DNA from: Synergistaceae bacterium
Lineage (GTDB): Bacteria; Synergistota; Synergistia; Synergistales; Synergistaceae
DNA length: 32,233 nucleotides
Direction of reading: 5' to 3'
Assembly: GCA_031290815.1 (NCBI GenBank)
Contig: JAISLO010000139.1
Span: 1-32,233, forward strand
Shown here piece after piece: positions 23,281 to 31,866 of the stretch. Every line of letters starts with the position of its first letter. Positions within the stretch are counted from its first letter, which is position 1. A program made the translations under genes and the position numbers. The notes below the pieces were generated by a model. The model was not told where the DNA came from. It worked only from the letters and a program-made list of their open reading frames with translations, and did not search any database.

Positions 23281-24840
23281 ATGGCGGAACGCACTATCGA
23301 ACAACTCTGCGGCAATCTGCTCGCAAAACGGGAGAAGGCATCGCAGGGCGGCGGGGAAAAAGCTATCGCCAAGCAGCACGAGAAGGGCAAGCTGACCGCC
23401 AGGGAGAGAATAGCCAAAATCCTCGACCCGGGCAGTTTTGTGGAGTTGGATGAGTTGGTGGAACATCGCTGCTCAAATTTTGGCATGGAGAAGACCGTGT
23501 TCGAGGGCGACGGGGTCGTCACGGGCTATGGGACCGTCGACGGCCGCATAGTGTACGTGTTCAGCCAGGACTTCACCGTCATAGGCGGCTCGCTCGGAGA
23601 GGCTCATGCGAAGAAGATCTGCAAGGTCCTGGACCTCGCCGTTCAGAACGGCGCTCCGTGCGTCGGCATCAACGACTCCGGCGGCGCTCGCATACAAGAA
23701 GCGGTCGACGCCCTGTCTGGGTATGGCAACATATTCTTTCGCAACGTAAAGGCCTCGGGCGTAGTCCCTCAGCTCTCCGTCATCGCCGGCCCGTGCGCCG
23801 GAGGAGCGGTCTACAGCCCGGCCCTGACCGACTTTGTTTACATGGTTGACAAGGTCGGCATCATGCACATAACGGGCCCGCAGGTGATAAAGGCCGTTAC
23901 GGGCGAGGACGTCACGTCGGAGCAGATCGGCGGAGCCACAGCACACAACAGGACATCCGGCGTCGCCCATTTCTTCGCGAAGGACGAGGCGGAGTGTTAC
24001 GACCAGGTTCGCAAGACACTCTCGTTCCTGCCTAGCAACAATCTGGAGGAGCCTCCCTTCAAGGAGACCGGTGACGATCCGGCGAGGGCCGACCTCTCTC
24101 TGCGCGAGGTGGTGCCGACCAATCCGAATAAGGCGTACGACGTGCGCGACGTCATAAAAAAGGTGGTTGACGACGCCGATTTCTTCGAGGTCCAGCCGAT
24201 GTTCGCCATGAACATAGTCACAGGTTTCGCGAGGGTCGGAGGCCGCGTGATAGGGATCATAGCCAACCAGGCAAGGGTCATGGCCGGCTGTCTCGACATC
24301 GACGCTTCATGCAAAGCGGCGCGCCATATCAGAATCTGCGACTCCTTCAACATTCCCATAATCACCTTCGAGGACGTGCCCGGCTATCTCCCCGGCCTCA
24401 ATCAGGAGATGGGCGGCATCATAAAGCACGGCGCGAAACTGCTGTACGCGTACAGCGAGGCGACATCCCCCAAGATAACCGTCGTGCTGCGCAAGGCGTA
24501 CGGCGGGTCCTATCTCGGAATGTGCAGCAAGGACCTCGGCGCGGACGTGGTCCTCGCGTGGCCGCAGGCCGAGATCGCCGTTATGGGAGCCGAGGGCGCC
24601 GCGAACATCATATTCCGCAAGGAGATAGACGCCGCGAGCGACAAGGCGGCGACAAGGGCCGAGAAGATCGAGGAATACCGCAATGCCTTCGCCAACCCGT
24701 ACGTGGCCGCGGCCCGAGGCTTCGTCGACAGGGTCATCATGCCGGAGGAGACGAGGCTCGCCATTCATCAGGCGCTGACCATGACGGAGGACAAGAAAGA
24801 ACTCCGTCCGAAGAGAAAACACGGGGTAATGCCGGCTTAG
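23281..24840 (+). CDS. Methylmalonyl-CoA carboxyltransferase 12S / decarboxylase alpha subunit (PccB-type)
   Basis: A 519-residue acyl-CoA carboxyltransferase that moves the carboxyl group of methylmalonyl-CoA to biotin, yielding propionyl-CoA. It has two crotonase-like halves. The N-half contains GKLTARERI (~38), INDSGGARIQEAV (~129) and GPCAGGAVYSPALTDF (~171). The C-half contains NIVTGFARVGG, FEDVPGYLPG (~363), KAYGGSYLGM (~401) and GAEGAANI (~431). The ATG has AAGGAGG ten bases upstream. No decarboxylase beta (sodium pump) subunit, biotin carboxylase or biotin carrier is next to it. With the 5S-type gene four positions earlier in the operon, this suits a methylmalonyl-CoA:pyruvate transcarboxylase, with the carrier encoded elsewhere. 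It is the last gene before a strong terminator. Confidence 0.93.
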   Translation: MAERTIEQLCGNLLAKREKASQGGGEKAIAKQHEKGKLTARERIAKILDPGSFVELDELVEHRCSNFGMEKTVFEGDGVVTGYGTVDGRIVYVFSQDFTVIGGSLGEAHAKKICKVLDLAVQNGAPCVGINDSGGARIQEAVDALSGYGNIFFRNVKASGVVPQLSVIAGPCAGGAVYSPALTDFVYMVDKVGIMHITGPQVIKAVTGEDVTSEQIGGATAHNRTSGVAHFFAKDEAECYDQVRKTLSFLPSNNLEEPPFKETGDDPARADLSLREVVPTNPNKAYDVRDVIKKVVDDADFFEVQPMFAMNIVTGFARVGGRVIGIIANQARVMAGCLDIDASCKAARHIRICDSFNIPIITFEDVPGYLPGLNQEMGGIIKHGAKLLYAYSEATSPKITVVLRKAYGGSYLGMCSKDLGADVVLAWPQAEIAVMGAEGAANIIFRKEIDAASDKAATRAEKIEEYRNAFANPYVAAARGFVDRVIMPEETRLAIHQALTMTEDKKELRPKRKHGVMPA

Positions 24841-24901
24841 GCTTGTCCTGGCAGATTTGCTCGCGTAAGCATTCTCAAGATTTGCTTGAACCTCATACCA
24901 G

Positions 24902-24945
24902 TCCGGCTTGAGGCGACGACAGACGCCTCGGGCCGGATTTTTTTT
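24902..24945 (+). terminator. Rho-independent terminator of the nifJ-12S operon
   Basis: The stem TCCGGC-TT-GAGGCG pairs with CGCCTC-GG-GCCGGA around an 8-nt loop and is followed by eight T residues. It begins 61 bases after the 12S stop codon and separates this operon from pncB. Confidence 0.93.
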
Positions 24946-24985
24946 AAGAAAAACTTTACCATTGATTTGATGATACCAAGCTGTG

Positions 24986-25063
24986 CCCGGCGACAAGGCA
25001 TTTTATGAGGTGAGGTAAGGCCGGGTTGCTCCTGGATTTTAACGCTCCGCCTTGTACGGCCTT
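24986..25063 (+). other. Possible structured leader upstream of pncB
   Basis: Three sets of complementary segments interlock. CCCGGC (24986-24991) pairs with GCCGGG (25020-25025). ACAAGGC (24993-24999) pairs with GCCTTGT (25049-25055). AAGGCCG (25017-25023) pairs with CGGCCTT (25057-25063). The first and third compete for the same bases and the second crosses both, so alternative folds or a pseudoknot are possible. The region ends 54 bases before the pncB start. Short pairings of this kind also arise by chance in GC-rich DNA, so this is only a candidate regulatory RNA. Confidence 0.3.
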
Positions 25064-25117
25064 TACTTGGAGATGAACTGAAAAATATCCCTTGATTATG
25101 AAGGGGGCAACAATATA

Positions 25118-26353
25118 ATGAGCTACACTGCAGACGACACGGAAATTCACGGCGGACCCGTCGTGAAGAGTCTCCTCGAAAACGACCTTTATAAATTCAG
25201 CATGTGGCAGGCGCTTATGCACAGCCACCCGGGAGCCAGGGCGGAATACACGTTCTTCTGCCGAAACAAGCCCGAGTTTCCGCTCGCTATGCTCGCCGAC
25301 GACGTCAGGAAGGAAATAGATCACCTGTGTACCATGTATTTTTCTCAGGATGAACTTGACTATCTGGGCAATTTGAACTATATCAAGGACGACTTCGTCA
25401 ACTACATGACGATCTTTCGCTTTCAGAAGAGGTTCATCGATATCGAAACGGATGGGGATGACCTGGTAATTCATTCCGCCGGCCCTCTGGTCCATGTGAT
25501 GGGATTTGAGATCTACGTCCTCTATGTGGTCAGCGAACTCTACTACAGGAGGCTGAAGAGAGAGGGGATTCTGGAGGAAGGGAGGCGAAGGCTCACCGAG
25601 AAGATAGAACTCCTCAAGAGAGAATTGAAGGGTTCGGATCCATCGACTCCTTTTGTCATGTTTGACTTCGGGCTGCGTCGGCGCTATTCCGGTTCATGGC
25701 AGAGGGAGGTCATCGGCACCCTCGTCAACGAACTGCCCGAGAACTTCAAGGGGACTTCGAATGTCTTTCTGGCTCGTGAGCTTGGCATCGCTCCCATCGG
25801 CACGATGGCGCACGAGTACATGCAGGCCTTTCAGGCCTTCGGCATCAGGCTGAGGGACTTTCAGAAAGCCTCCCTGGAGGCCTGGGTTCAAGAGTTTCGG
25901 GGCGACCTGGGCACCGCCCTGACGGACATCATCGGCATAGACGCCTTCCTCGCGGACTTCGACCTCTACTTCGCGAAGCTCTTCGACGGACTGCGTCACG
26001 ACTCGGGCAACCCATACGAGTGGGGGGAGAAGGTCATCGCCCACTACAAAAAACTGGGTATCGATCCCAAGACGAAGCGGCTCGTGTTCTCCGACGGCCT
26101 CGACATCCCGCGGGCAATCGCCATATACAGGCACTTCCGCGGACGAATTCAGACCTCGTTCGGTATCGGCACGAACCTCACGAACGACACGCCGATACCG
26201 GCGCTGAATATAGTGATGAAGATGATAAAATGCAACGGGCAGCCAGTGGCTAAGATCTCCGACTCGGCCGGCAAGACGACTTGCGTGGACCCCACGTTCA
26301 TGGCCTATCTGAGGCAGGTATTTGACAAGCACGAACGGCCGGATCAGGCATAG
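25118..26353 (+). CDS. pncB: Nicotinate phosphoribosyltransferase
   Basis: A 411-residue PncB: nicotinate + PRPP + ATP to nicotinate mononucleotide, the first step of NAD salvage. It resembles the E. coli-type enzyme. The N-terminal NDLYKFSMWQALMH is present, as are FDFGLRRRYS (~178) and GTMAHEYMQAFQAFG (~225), whose histidine is the phosphorylated residue in the family. LRHDSGNPYEWGEK (~292) and FGIGTNLTND (~349) complete the phosphoribosyl-binding elements. The ATG is preceded by GAAGGGGG. It is a single-gene unit after a terminator, and codon use is like its neighbours. NAD salvage fits a cell relying on NADH-linked redox balance, but there is no direct functional tie to the adjacent operons. 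Confidence 0.95.
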   Translation: MSYTADDTEIHGGPVVKSLLENDLYKFSMWQALMHSHPGARAEYTFFCRNKPEFPLAMLADDVRKEIDHLCTMYFSQDELDYLGNLNYIKDDFVNYMTIFRFQKRFIDIETDGDDLVIHSAGPLVHVMGFEIYVLYVVSELYYRRLKREGILEEGRRRLTEKIELLKRELKGSDPSTPFVMFDFGLRRRYSGSWQREVIGTLVNELPENFKGTSNVFLARELGIAPIGTMAHEYMQAFQAFGIRLRDFQKASLEAWVQEFRGDLGTALTDIIGIDAFLADFDLYFAKLFDGLRHDSGNPYEWGEKVIAHYKKLGIDPKTKRLVFSDGLDIPRAIAIYRHFRGRIQTSFGIGTNLTNDTPIPALNIVMKMIKCNGQPVAKISDSAGKTTCVDPTFMAYLRQVFDKHERPDQA

Positions 26354-26457
26354 TCACAGCACTCCCCCGTCGGAGAGGAGCCCCGTGCTGAACACTGCCG
26401 AATGCCGAATCCGGTATTCGACGCGCAACGGTATGAATCAGAAAAGGGGTGACCGCA

Positions 26458-28527
26458 ATGAAAATTCGCACTAAACTCTTCTTGCTGGCGGCTTTTGTAG
26501 TAGTCGTCCTGGTCGTTCTGGTGTCCACGATGTATGTGAGATCGTCGAGTGTATTGATCGATATATCGAACATCGAGGGGGCCTCTAAGGTGGAGGATGA
26601 GGCTTACGCCATAAACCTCTATTTCAGCGGGCTGAGAAACATCTGCGAGAAAGCGGCGCCCGGCGCGTTGAGGTTCTTCAACGAGGATGGGAGCATGCAC
26701 GCGGACTCGATGAAATCACTGATGTCGCAGCTCTTCGAAGAACATAAGGAGAACAACGTGCTTGAGATCTACGTGGCGAGCGACACCTCCGGCGAATTCG
26801 TCTCCAGCGGCGGGTGGGTGCCCGACGAGAAGTACGATCCAAAGACCCGCCCCTGGTACATGGGCGCGAAGGCGGCAATGGATACGATAGTCACCGATCC
26901 TTATATCGACACTCAAACAAAAGACCTTGTCGTCACGGTTGCGACCCCCGTTTACGACGAAGAATCCGGCAAATTTTTCGGGGTGGTCGCGTCGGACATT
27001 TCCCTCTCTACGCTGTCCAAGAGAATTACCGATGTGCACGTAATGGGCGTCGGGTTTGGCATCCTGGTTGCCAAGGACGGAACCATTCTCGAACATCCAA
27101 ACAAGGAATACATATTGACGGAAAACATTGCCAAGTCGAGCTCCAACATCACTCCCGAGCTGGCGGAAGTCGGGAAAAAGATGATTTCCGGAAGCGGCGG
27201 CTCCGGCGATTATGTGATGCGCGGCGACAGGCAGCACATGTTCTTCTATCCCACCGCCGCCGGCTACATCCCCGGAATAGTTGTCTCGCACAAACAGATC
27301 TCGGCCATAGTCGGCAGGATAACGCTCATCCTGATAGTGGCCGGCTCTTGCGCCCTGGTGCTGCTCGTGGTGGTTATGCTGCTCATGATACCGGCAATAG
27401 TCAATCCTATCCGCATGGTGGAAAACTCGCTCGGCCGGATCGCGTCCCTGGACCTAACCATAGACGAAGAGACCGCCATGCTTGAAAAGGGCGCGAGCAT
27501 AGACACAGAAATAGGCTCGATGGTCACGTCTCTCAAGAACCTCCGGAAATCCTTCAACGATGTGATTACCAGCATGCAGCAAGACGTAACGAGGCTCACG
27601 CTGGCATCCGGCGACCTCGACGGTCTTGCCCGCAAGGCCACTTTAGAGGTCACGAGCGCTAAGGAGGCGATCCGCAACGTCGAAAATCTGTCCGGCAATG
27701 CGCTAGGGGCGATAAAGACGGCCGCCAAGTCCATAGACGAAGTGACTCAGGCCGCTACGATGACCGCCGCCTCCGCTACAAACGGCGCAGAGGCGTCCTT
27801 TAACACGTCCAAATTGAGCAGCGGCGTCGCCGGCATGGTGAACGAGTTCGTAAACGAACTTCAGAACATAGGCGGCGAAATCGTAAGGAACAACGAGGAG
27901 ATGACATTGGTCGGCACGTCGGTGGAGTCGATCTCGGCGTTCATAACGACAATCGCGAACATAGCGAGCCAGACAAACCTTCTGGCCCTCAACGCCGCGA
28001 TAGAGGCGGCCAGGGCGGGCGACGCAGGCCGCGGTTTTGCGGTCGTAGCCGAAGAGGTGCGAAAACTCGCGGAGGAGTCCAACATCGCGTCACGTCAGGT
28101 CAAGGAGCTCATTGAAAAGCTGCAGGCGGGAACGTCAAAGGCGATCCTCTCGGCGCACGAGTCCGCGAGCGGTATTTTAAAGATCGTCGAAAAGGCCGAG
28201 GAGTCACGAAAGAACTTGAAGGATACCCTTTTTGAGATCGACAAGGTCAACGAATCGGTACAGGCGATAGCGGCCGCCGCTCAACAGCAGGCCGCCTCCA
28301 GCAATGAAATCTCTGAAGCCGCCAATATCACGCGGAACAGCATCAGCGACCTGGCGGACGAAATATCGGCCGTAGGCAAGGCGGCCGCCGAGACCCTGGG
28401 CGTAGTCGAGAGCGTATCCATGGAGTCGAGCAACCTCTCAGACGTGGCCGTCGACATCGAAACGCTGATCAACAACTTCAAGGTGGACGGCGCACTTACG
28501 CAAAAGAGGCTCCACGCTCGCAGCTGA
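26458..28527 (+). CDS. Methyl-accepting chemotaxis protein with dCache sensor
   Basis: A 689-residue transmembrane chemoreceptor. TM1 ([21 protein letters not shown]) is at residues ~6-26. An extracytoplasmic dCache_1 domain follows to ~280, then TM2 ([22 protein letters not shown], ~288-310), a HAMP-like segment and the signalling domain. The tip reads [37 protein letters not shown]. The sensor contains [18 protein letters not shown] and GVVASDIS, which resemble the amino-acid-binding dCache motif (R..WY..Y..D), so an amino acid ligand is plausible. No C-terminal CheR-tethering pentapeptide is visible. The ATG at 26458-26460 has AAAGGGGTGA five bases upstream. It is monocistronic, followed by a hairpin and convergent genes. 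Confidence 0.95.
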   Translation: MKIRTKLFLLAAFVVVVLVVLVSTMYVRSSSVLIDISNIEGASKVEDEAYAINLYFSGLRNICEKAAPGALRFFNEDGSMHADSMKSLMSQLFEEHKENNVLEIYVASDTSGEFVSSGGWVPDEKYDPKTRPWYMGAKAAMDTIVTDPYIDTQTKDLVVTVATPVYDEESGKFFGVVASDISLSTLSKRITDVHVMGVGFGILVAKDGTILEHPNKEYILTENIAKSSSNITPELAEVGKKMISGSGGSGDYVMRGDRQHMFFYPTAAGYIPGIVVSHKQISAIVGRITLILIVAGSCALVLLVVVMLLMIPAIVNPIRMVENSLGRIASLDLTIDEETAMLEKGASIDTEIGSMVTSLKNLRKSFNDVITSMQQDVTRLTLASGDLDGLARKATLEVTSAKEAIRNVENLSGNALGAIKTAAKSIDEVTQAATMTAASATNGAEASFNTSKLSSGVAGMVNEFVNELQNIGGEIVRNNEEMTLVGTSVESISAFITTIANIASQTNLLALNAAIEAARAGDAGRGFAVVAEEVRKLAEESNIASRQVKELIEKLQAGTSKAILSAHESASGILKIVEKAEESRKNLKDTLFEIDKVNESVQAIAAAAQQQAASSNEISEAANITRNSISDLADEISAVGKAAAETLGVVESVSMESSNLSDVAVDIETLINNFKVDGALTQKRLHARS

Positions 28528-28579
28528 CGTCTGAGTTCTCGTCCGTTCAAAACACTGATAAACGCCATAAGATCACTTG

Positions 28580-28606
28580 CGGGGCAGAGATTTTTTCGCT
28601 GCCCCG
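28580..28606 (+). terminator. Hairpin after the chemoreceptor gene
   Basis: CGGGGCAG and CTGCCCCG form a perfect 8-bp stem around an 11-nt loop, followed by TGTGTTTG, a weak U-tract. It lies 52 bases past the stop codon, before the convergent minus-strand genes, so a terminator is the natural reading. The rest of the 28607-28743 gap shows nothing clear apart from a 14-bp palindrome at 28708-28721. Confidence 0.55.
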
Positions 28607-28743
28607 TGTGTTTGCTCATTTCGCCGTCAGCGTTTTGCGCGCGCAAAGGATTACGGGCGCGGGAAGTGACATATGAAACCATGTTCAAGGATTCCGACGT
28701 AACTCTAATAGTTCGAACTATGACACTCGATGCCTGCAAATCC

Positions 28744-29274
28744 TCACCTTACCTTATCCCTGTCTTCCGCTACTCCCTGCTCCACCCGGACGATGCAGCA
28801 ATCGTCGCCGTCTAGGACGTTTTTGTCGTGAAAACAACGGTATCCCTTGCCATAAGCCTTGTATTTCATCTGGTCAATCCAGCAATATAACCTGCCGATG
28901 CGTCTGCCGTCCTCTCCCAGCTTCTGCCATGCAACAGCAAGCGGACATGATACTATCTTGCTGATCTTTCCATCGGGCTTATCCTCGGGCATCTCGATCG
29001 GAACGGCCTTCCAGCCTACAGACGGCAGGTCCTTTCCATACCTGTAGTTTGCGAGCGTGAGATCAAGTCCTTGTGCCTCAATCTTTTCTGTCGCGCTGTT
29101 TGCCGTCAATCTGCCGTATTCGTCGATAGCCTTCAGCGTTAAGCGCTTCGCCTCCTCTTCAGAGAACTCATCTTCCAGAGTCTTCACAAAGGAGTAATGA
29201 AGAAACGCAATCCGCTCTGCCATGATTAGAACGTTTTCAAGAGCTAGATCTCCGGATACCATCTCTTTATCCAT
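28744..29274 (-). CDS. L-2-amino-thiazoline-4-carboxylate hydrolase-like protein
   Basis: A 176-residue protein resembling the ATC-hydrolase family as I recall it, enzymes opening the thiazoline ring of L-2-amino-thiazoline-4-carboxylate on the way to cysteine. An N-terminal helical part (LIMAERIAFLHYSFVKTL, EDEFSEEEAKRLTLKAIDEYG) precedes CPLAVAWQKLGE, RLYCWIDQMKYKAYGKGYRCFH and a cysteine pair in DGDDCCIVRV, the cysteine-rich end typical of the family. The long track frame has an unsupported start; the ATG at 29272-29274 follows a G-rich ribosome site. It is last in an operon with an M20 peptidase. The true substrate may be another cyclic amino acid derivative; family assignment is from memory. 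Confidence 0.65.
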   Translation of the reverse strand: MDKEMVSGDLALENVLIMAERIAFLHYSFVKTLEDEFSEEEAKRLTLKAIDEYGRLTANSATEKIEAQGLDLTLANYRYGKDLPSVGWKAVPIEMPEDKPDGKISKIVSCPLAVAWQKLGEDGRRIGRLYCWIDQMKYKAYGKGYRCFHDKNVLDGDDCCIVRVEQGVAEDRDKVR

Positions 29275-29308
29275 TTTCTCATCCCCCCCAAAACTGGATT
29301 GTCTATTG

Positions 29309-30709
29309 TCATAACGATCTCCCGCCAAACGTCTTCGCGATCTTGTCAAAGAGGACACAGAGGCTGCGTGTAGCTCTTTTAAAATCTTCAACGTAGAAAC
29401 GCTCGTTCGGAGAGTGAGATCTATTTTCGGGCCGACCCCATCCAAGGATCAGCATTGATGGAATCTTCAGGGAGTCCTTGATTTCGCTGATAATGTGAAT
29501 TGTTCCACCGGAGCGGATGAAGACCGGTGACACGCCAAAACCCTCCTTTATGGCCTCCGCAGCAAGGCGGATATTTGGATCGTCGGTATCCGTAACGACC
29601 GGCGCAGCGCCGAACTGATACCGAATGTCGGCCCTCGCTCCGAACGGTAGATTTGCCGCAAAAAAATCTTCGAAGCACTTGAAGATCGCCTCGGGACGTT
29701 GATCCGGAACCAATCGTGCGCTGATCTTGGCAAATGCCTTTGCAGGGATCACGGTCTTTGAACCCTCTCCAGTGAAGCCTCCCCACATTCCGTTTATGTC
29801 GAGCGTCGGTCGCGCGCTCTTTCTAACGATCGCCGTATAACCGCGTTCTCCGACGAGCGAAGGCATGCCGAGATCTTCGGCAACGGCCGCTTCGTCGTAC
29901 GGAATCTGTGCCATTAGCGTACGCTCGCACTCACCGAGAGGGCGCACGTCGTCGTAAAACCCAGGGACTGTGATTTTCCCGTCGGAATCCTTCATCTTTG
30001 CAAGCAGCTTAGACAGAACCTCCGCAGCGTTCATGGCGACACCTCCGAAGAGGCCGGAGTGCAGATCGTGAGCCATCGTCTGCAGATCGACTTCGAATGA
30101 CGCGATACCACGAAACCCACAGGTTATAGCTGGGATGTCCTTCGATAACATGGAGCTGTCCGAGACGAAAAAGATGTCGCTGTGCAGGAGATCTTTATTC
30201 TCTCTGATAAAGCGTAACAAACTCTTGCTACCGATCTCTTCTTCTCCCTCGACCAAAAAGGTGATGTTCAACGGGATCGACCCGGTCACGCGCCTGTAGG
30301 TCTCCAGGGCTTTTACGTAGGTATATAACTGTCCCTTGTCGTCGTTGGCGCCTCTGGCAAATACAGCTCCGTCTCGAAACGTCGGTTCGAACGGAGAGCT
30401 CAACCACTCCTCCAACGGCGCCTCTGGCTGAACGTCATAATGACCGTAGATCAAAAGATTGGGAGCCGACACACTGTACTTGTGCCTAGCCACGACGATG
30501 GGCCAGCCCTCAGTGGGCAGTATATACCCGGTGAAACCAAGATCTCGCACCCTGCCCAAGAACCACTCCGCCGAGCGCGCCATTGCCTTTTCGCTGCCAG
30601 AATAGGCGCTGACGGCAGGAATACGGAGGAAATCGCACAACTCTTGTATATACCGGTCAAGAGAGCGGTCAATGTCCTTAAAATAATCTGTGTACGCTGA
30701 AACACCCAT
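29309..30709 (-). CDS. M20 family metallopeptidase (dipeptidase-like)
   Basis: A 466-residue M20/M28-type di-zinc peptidase, probably cleaving dipeptides or N-acyl amino acids in the cytoplasm. Zinc and catalytic motifs occur in order: YGHYDVQPE (~89), GANDDKGQ (~120), VEGEEEIGS (~152, general-base glutamate), FVSDSSM (~181) and the C-terminal HSPNERF (~437). A dimerisation insert starts near LQTMAHDLHSGLFGG (~211). The closest look is the carnosinase/CndP-like subgroup. The ATG at 30707-30709 follows AGGAAGGTGAG. It lies 85 bases after the flavin reductase gene and 34 bases ahead of the ATC-hydrolase-like gene. Confidence 0.92.
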   Translation of the reverse strand: MGVSAYTDYFKDIDRSLDRYIQELCDFLRIPAVSAYSGSEKAMARSAEWFLGRVRDLGFTGYILPTEGWPIVVARHKYSVSAPNLLIYGHYDVQPEAPLEEWLSSPFEPTFRDGAVFARGANDDKGQLYTYVKALETYRRVTGSIPLNITFLVEGEEEIGSKSLLRFIRENKDLLHSDIFFVSDSSMLSKDIPAITCGFRGIASFEVDLQTMAHDLHSGLFGGVAMNAAEVLSKLLAKMKDSDGKITVPGFYDDVRPLGECERTLMAQIPYDEAAVAEDLGMPSLVGERGYTAIVRKSARPTLDINGMWGGFTGEGSKTVIPAKAFAKISARLVPDQRPEAIFKCFEDFFAANLPFGARADIRYQFGAAPVVTDTDDPNIRLAAEAIKEGFGVSPVFIRSGGTIHIISEIKDSLKIPSMLILGWGRPENRSHSPNERFYVEDFKRATRSLCVLFDKIAKTFGGRSL

Positions 30710-30794
30710 GCGCTCACCTTCCTAATTCGCACAAAACGCGAAATTGCGGCATTTGGAAAGGCTTGCCGTCCCGCGCTTTGTCCCTAGCGTACGT

Positions 30795-31370
30795 TCACCG
30801 TTTCGCCTCTTTTGCCGCCCATCCGTAGTGCCCGATCAACCTGTTCAGCGTCCAGTACTCCTGCGCGTTGTAGCAGAACGCGAAAGGCTTGAACTTATCG
30901 ATCATGACCTTGTTCTCATCGTTCAGCACATCTTCGTCTGCATGGGTTGCAACGACTTCTGCGATGAAAATATCGTGGGAGCCAAGGGCGATGATATGCT
31001 TGGTGACGCATTCGATATTAACTGGGCACTCCTCGATCATGGGAACTTTGACGATCGATGCGGGGATCTTCGTCAGATTGCTAGCCTCCCACTTGTCAAG
31101 CTTGCTCGCGCTTATGATACCGCAGAGATCCGTCTCCTCCGTCAGATTCTCGCCAGGAATGTTGATGACAAACTCTCCTGTCTCTTTCAACATGGGATAG
31201 GAGTAGCGCGTATCGCGCACCGACATGTAGACCATCGGCGGTACGGCGTTAACGATGCCGCCATAAGAAATCGTGATAAGATTCGAATTACCCGCCTTGT
31301 CTGCGACTGTCGCAATAAAAGCCGGAATCGGGGAAACTGCAGCAATGGCACCAATATTCTTCTTAGCCAT
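30795..31370 (-). CDS. Flavin reductase-like domain protein
   Basis: A 191-residue FMN-binding split-barrel protein of the flavin reductase-like family. Typical features are the N-terminal PIPAFIATVADKAGNSNLITISYGG, PPMVYMSVRDTRYSYPMLKETGEFVINIPGE, and a late VATHADEDVLNDENK. Such proteins bind FMN and act as NAD(P)H:flavin reductases or, in anaerobes, as flavoredoxin-like electron carriers. No rubredoxin extension is present. The ATG at 31368-31370 has GGAGG eight bases upstream. It is second in the operon behind the MIF-like gene. Confidence 0.9.
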   Translation of the reverse strand: MAKKNIGAIAAVSPIPAFIATVADKAGNSNLITISYGGIVNAVPPMVYMSVRDTRYSYPMLKETGEFVINIPGENLTEETDLCGIISASKLDKWEASNLTKIPASIVKVPMIEECPVNIECVTKHIIALGSHDIFIAEVVATHADEDVLNDENKVMIDKFKPFAFCYNAQEYWTLNRLIGHYGWAAKEAKR

Positions 31371-31399
31371 GACAACTACCTCCAGTATATACGTTTCTC

Positions 31400-31795
31400 T
31401 TACTTACACGGTACGTCATTGACAACCCACATGCGCGTTTTGGCCTGCCAGATCGCTATGCCTCCCATAAGTCCCCAACATGTCTCAGGGATACGCAGAA
31501 ATGTGAAATACGCGCGATGTGGGGGTACTCCGAGCGCTTCCGTCAACAGCGGCGTAAGCGTGGCAGAAATGTCGTTGTTCGTCTTGTGCTCGATACCCAC
31601 CATGCTTCGAATATCGACGAACACCATCGGGTCGGTCGAATTCCCCATCACGCCGTCAACGTGCTGCAACGTGACCATAACGGCATCTTCATTCTTGTGG
31701 GCCTGCTCGACCATCACTCTGGTCGCTCCGCTCAAGATCTTGTCTCTGGCGCTTTCGGAATATGATACATTTGTCTGAATGAGTACTATGGGCAT
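31400..31795 (-). CDS. MIF / phenylpyruvate tautomerase-like protein
   Basis: A 131-residue tautomerase-superfamily protein. The mature protein would start with the catalytic Pro-1 (MPIVLIQTNV), and SESARDKILSGATRVMVEQ and a VDGVMGNSTDPMVFVDIRS stretch fit the beta-alpha-beta fold. MIF relatives tautomerise phenylpyruvate and similar keto acids; at 131 residues it is slightly longer than the usual ~115. The ATG at 31793-31795 has GAGGAGAT upstream. It is the first gene of an operon with a flavin reductase, an M20 peptidase and an ATC-hydrolase-like protein, which suggests handling of an aromatic or cyclic amino-acid-derived compound (inference). Confidence 0.75.
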   Translation of the reverse strand: MPIVLIQTNVSYSESARDKILSGATRVMVEQAHKNEDAVMVTLQHVDGVMGNSTDPMVFVDIRSMVGIEHKTNNDISATLTPLLTEALGVPPHRAYFTFLRIPETCWGLMGGIAIWQAKTRMWVVNDVPCK

Positions 31796-31822
31796 TCTGG
31801 CATCTCCTCTTTATATTATATT

Positions 31823-31853
31823 TTATTACAAATACATTTGAATGGATTCAAAT
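31823..31853 (-). promoter_or_regulatory. Promoter and overlapping palindrome of the MIF-M20 operon
   Basis: On the reverse strand TTGAAT (31846-31851) and TAATAA (31823-31828) are spaced by 17 bases. The -35 box is embedded in the palindrome ATTTGAAT-GG-ATTCAAAT (31836-31853), a likely operator. It lies in the 71-base gap between the M32 carboxypeptidase stop and the MIF-like start. Confidence 0.55.
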
Positions 31854-31866
31854 CCACGTTATACCT

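Noticed and set aside
26406-26420. CGAAT-N5-ATTCG inverted repeat upstream of the chemoreceptor
   Set aside because: Arms of only 5 bp, with no promoter placed around it.
26553-26575. GATCGATATATCGAAC-like sequence resembling the LysR operator
   Set aside because: It lies inside the chemoreceptor coding region, lacks the full 24-bp dyad, and the codons explain it.
28708-28721. Perfect 14-bp palindrome ATAGTTCGAACTAT between convergent genes
   Set aside because: About two such palindromes are expected by chance in 32 kb, and no promoter lies next to it.
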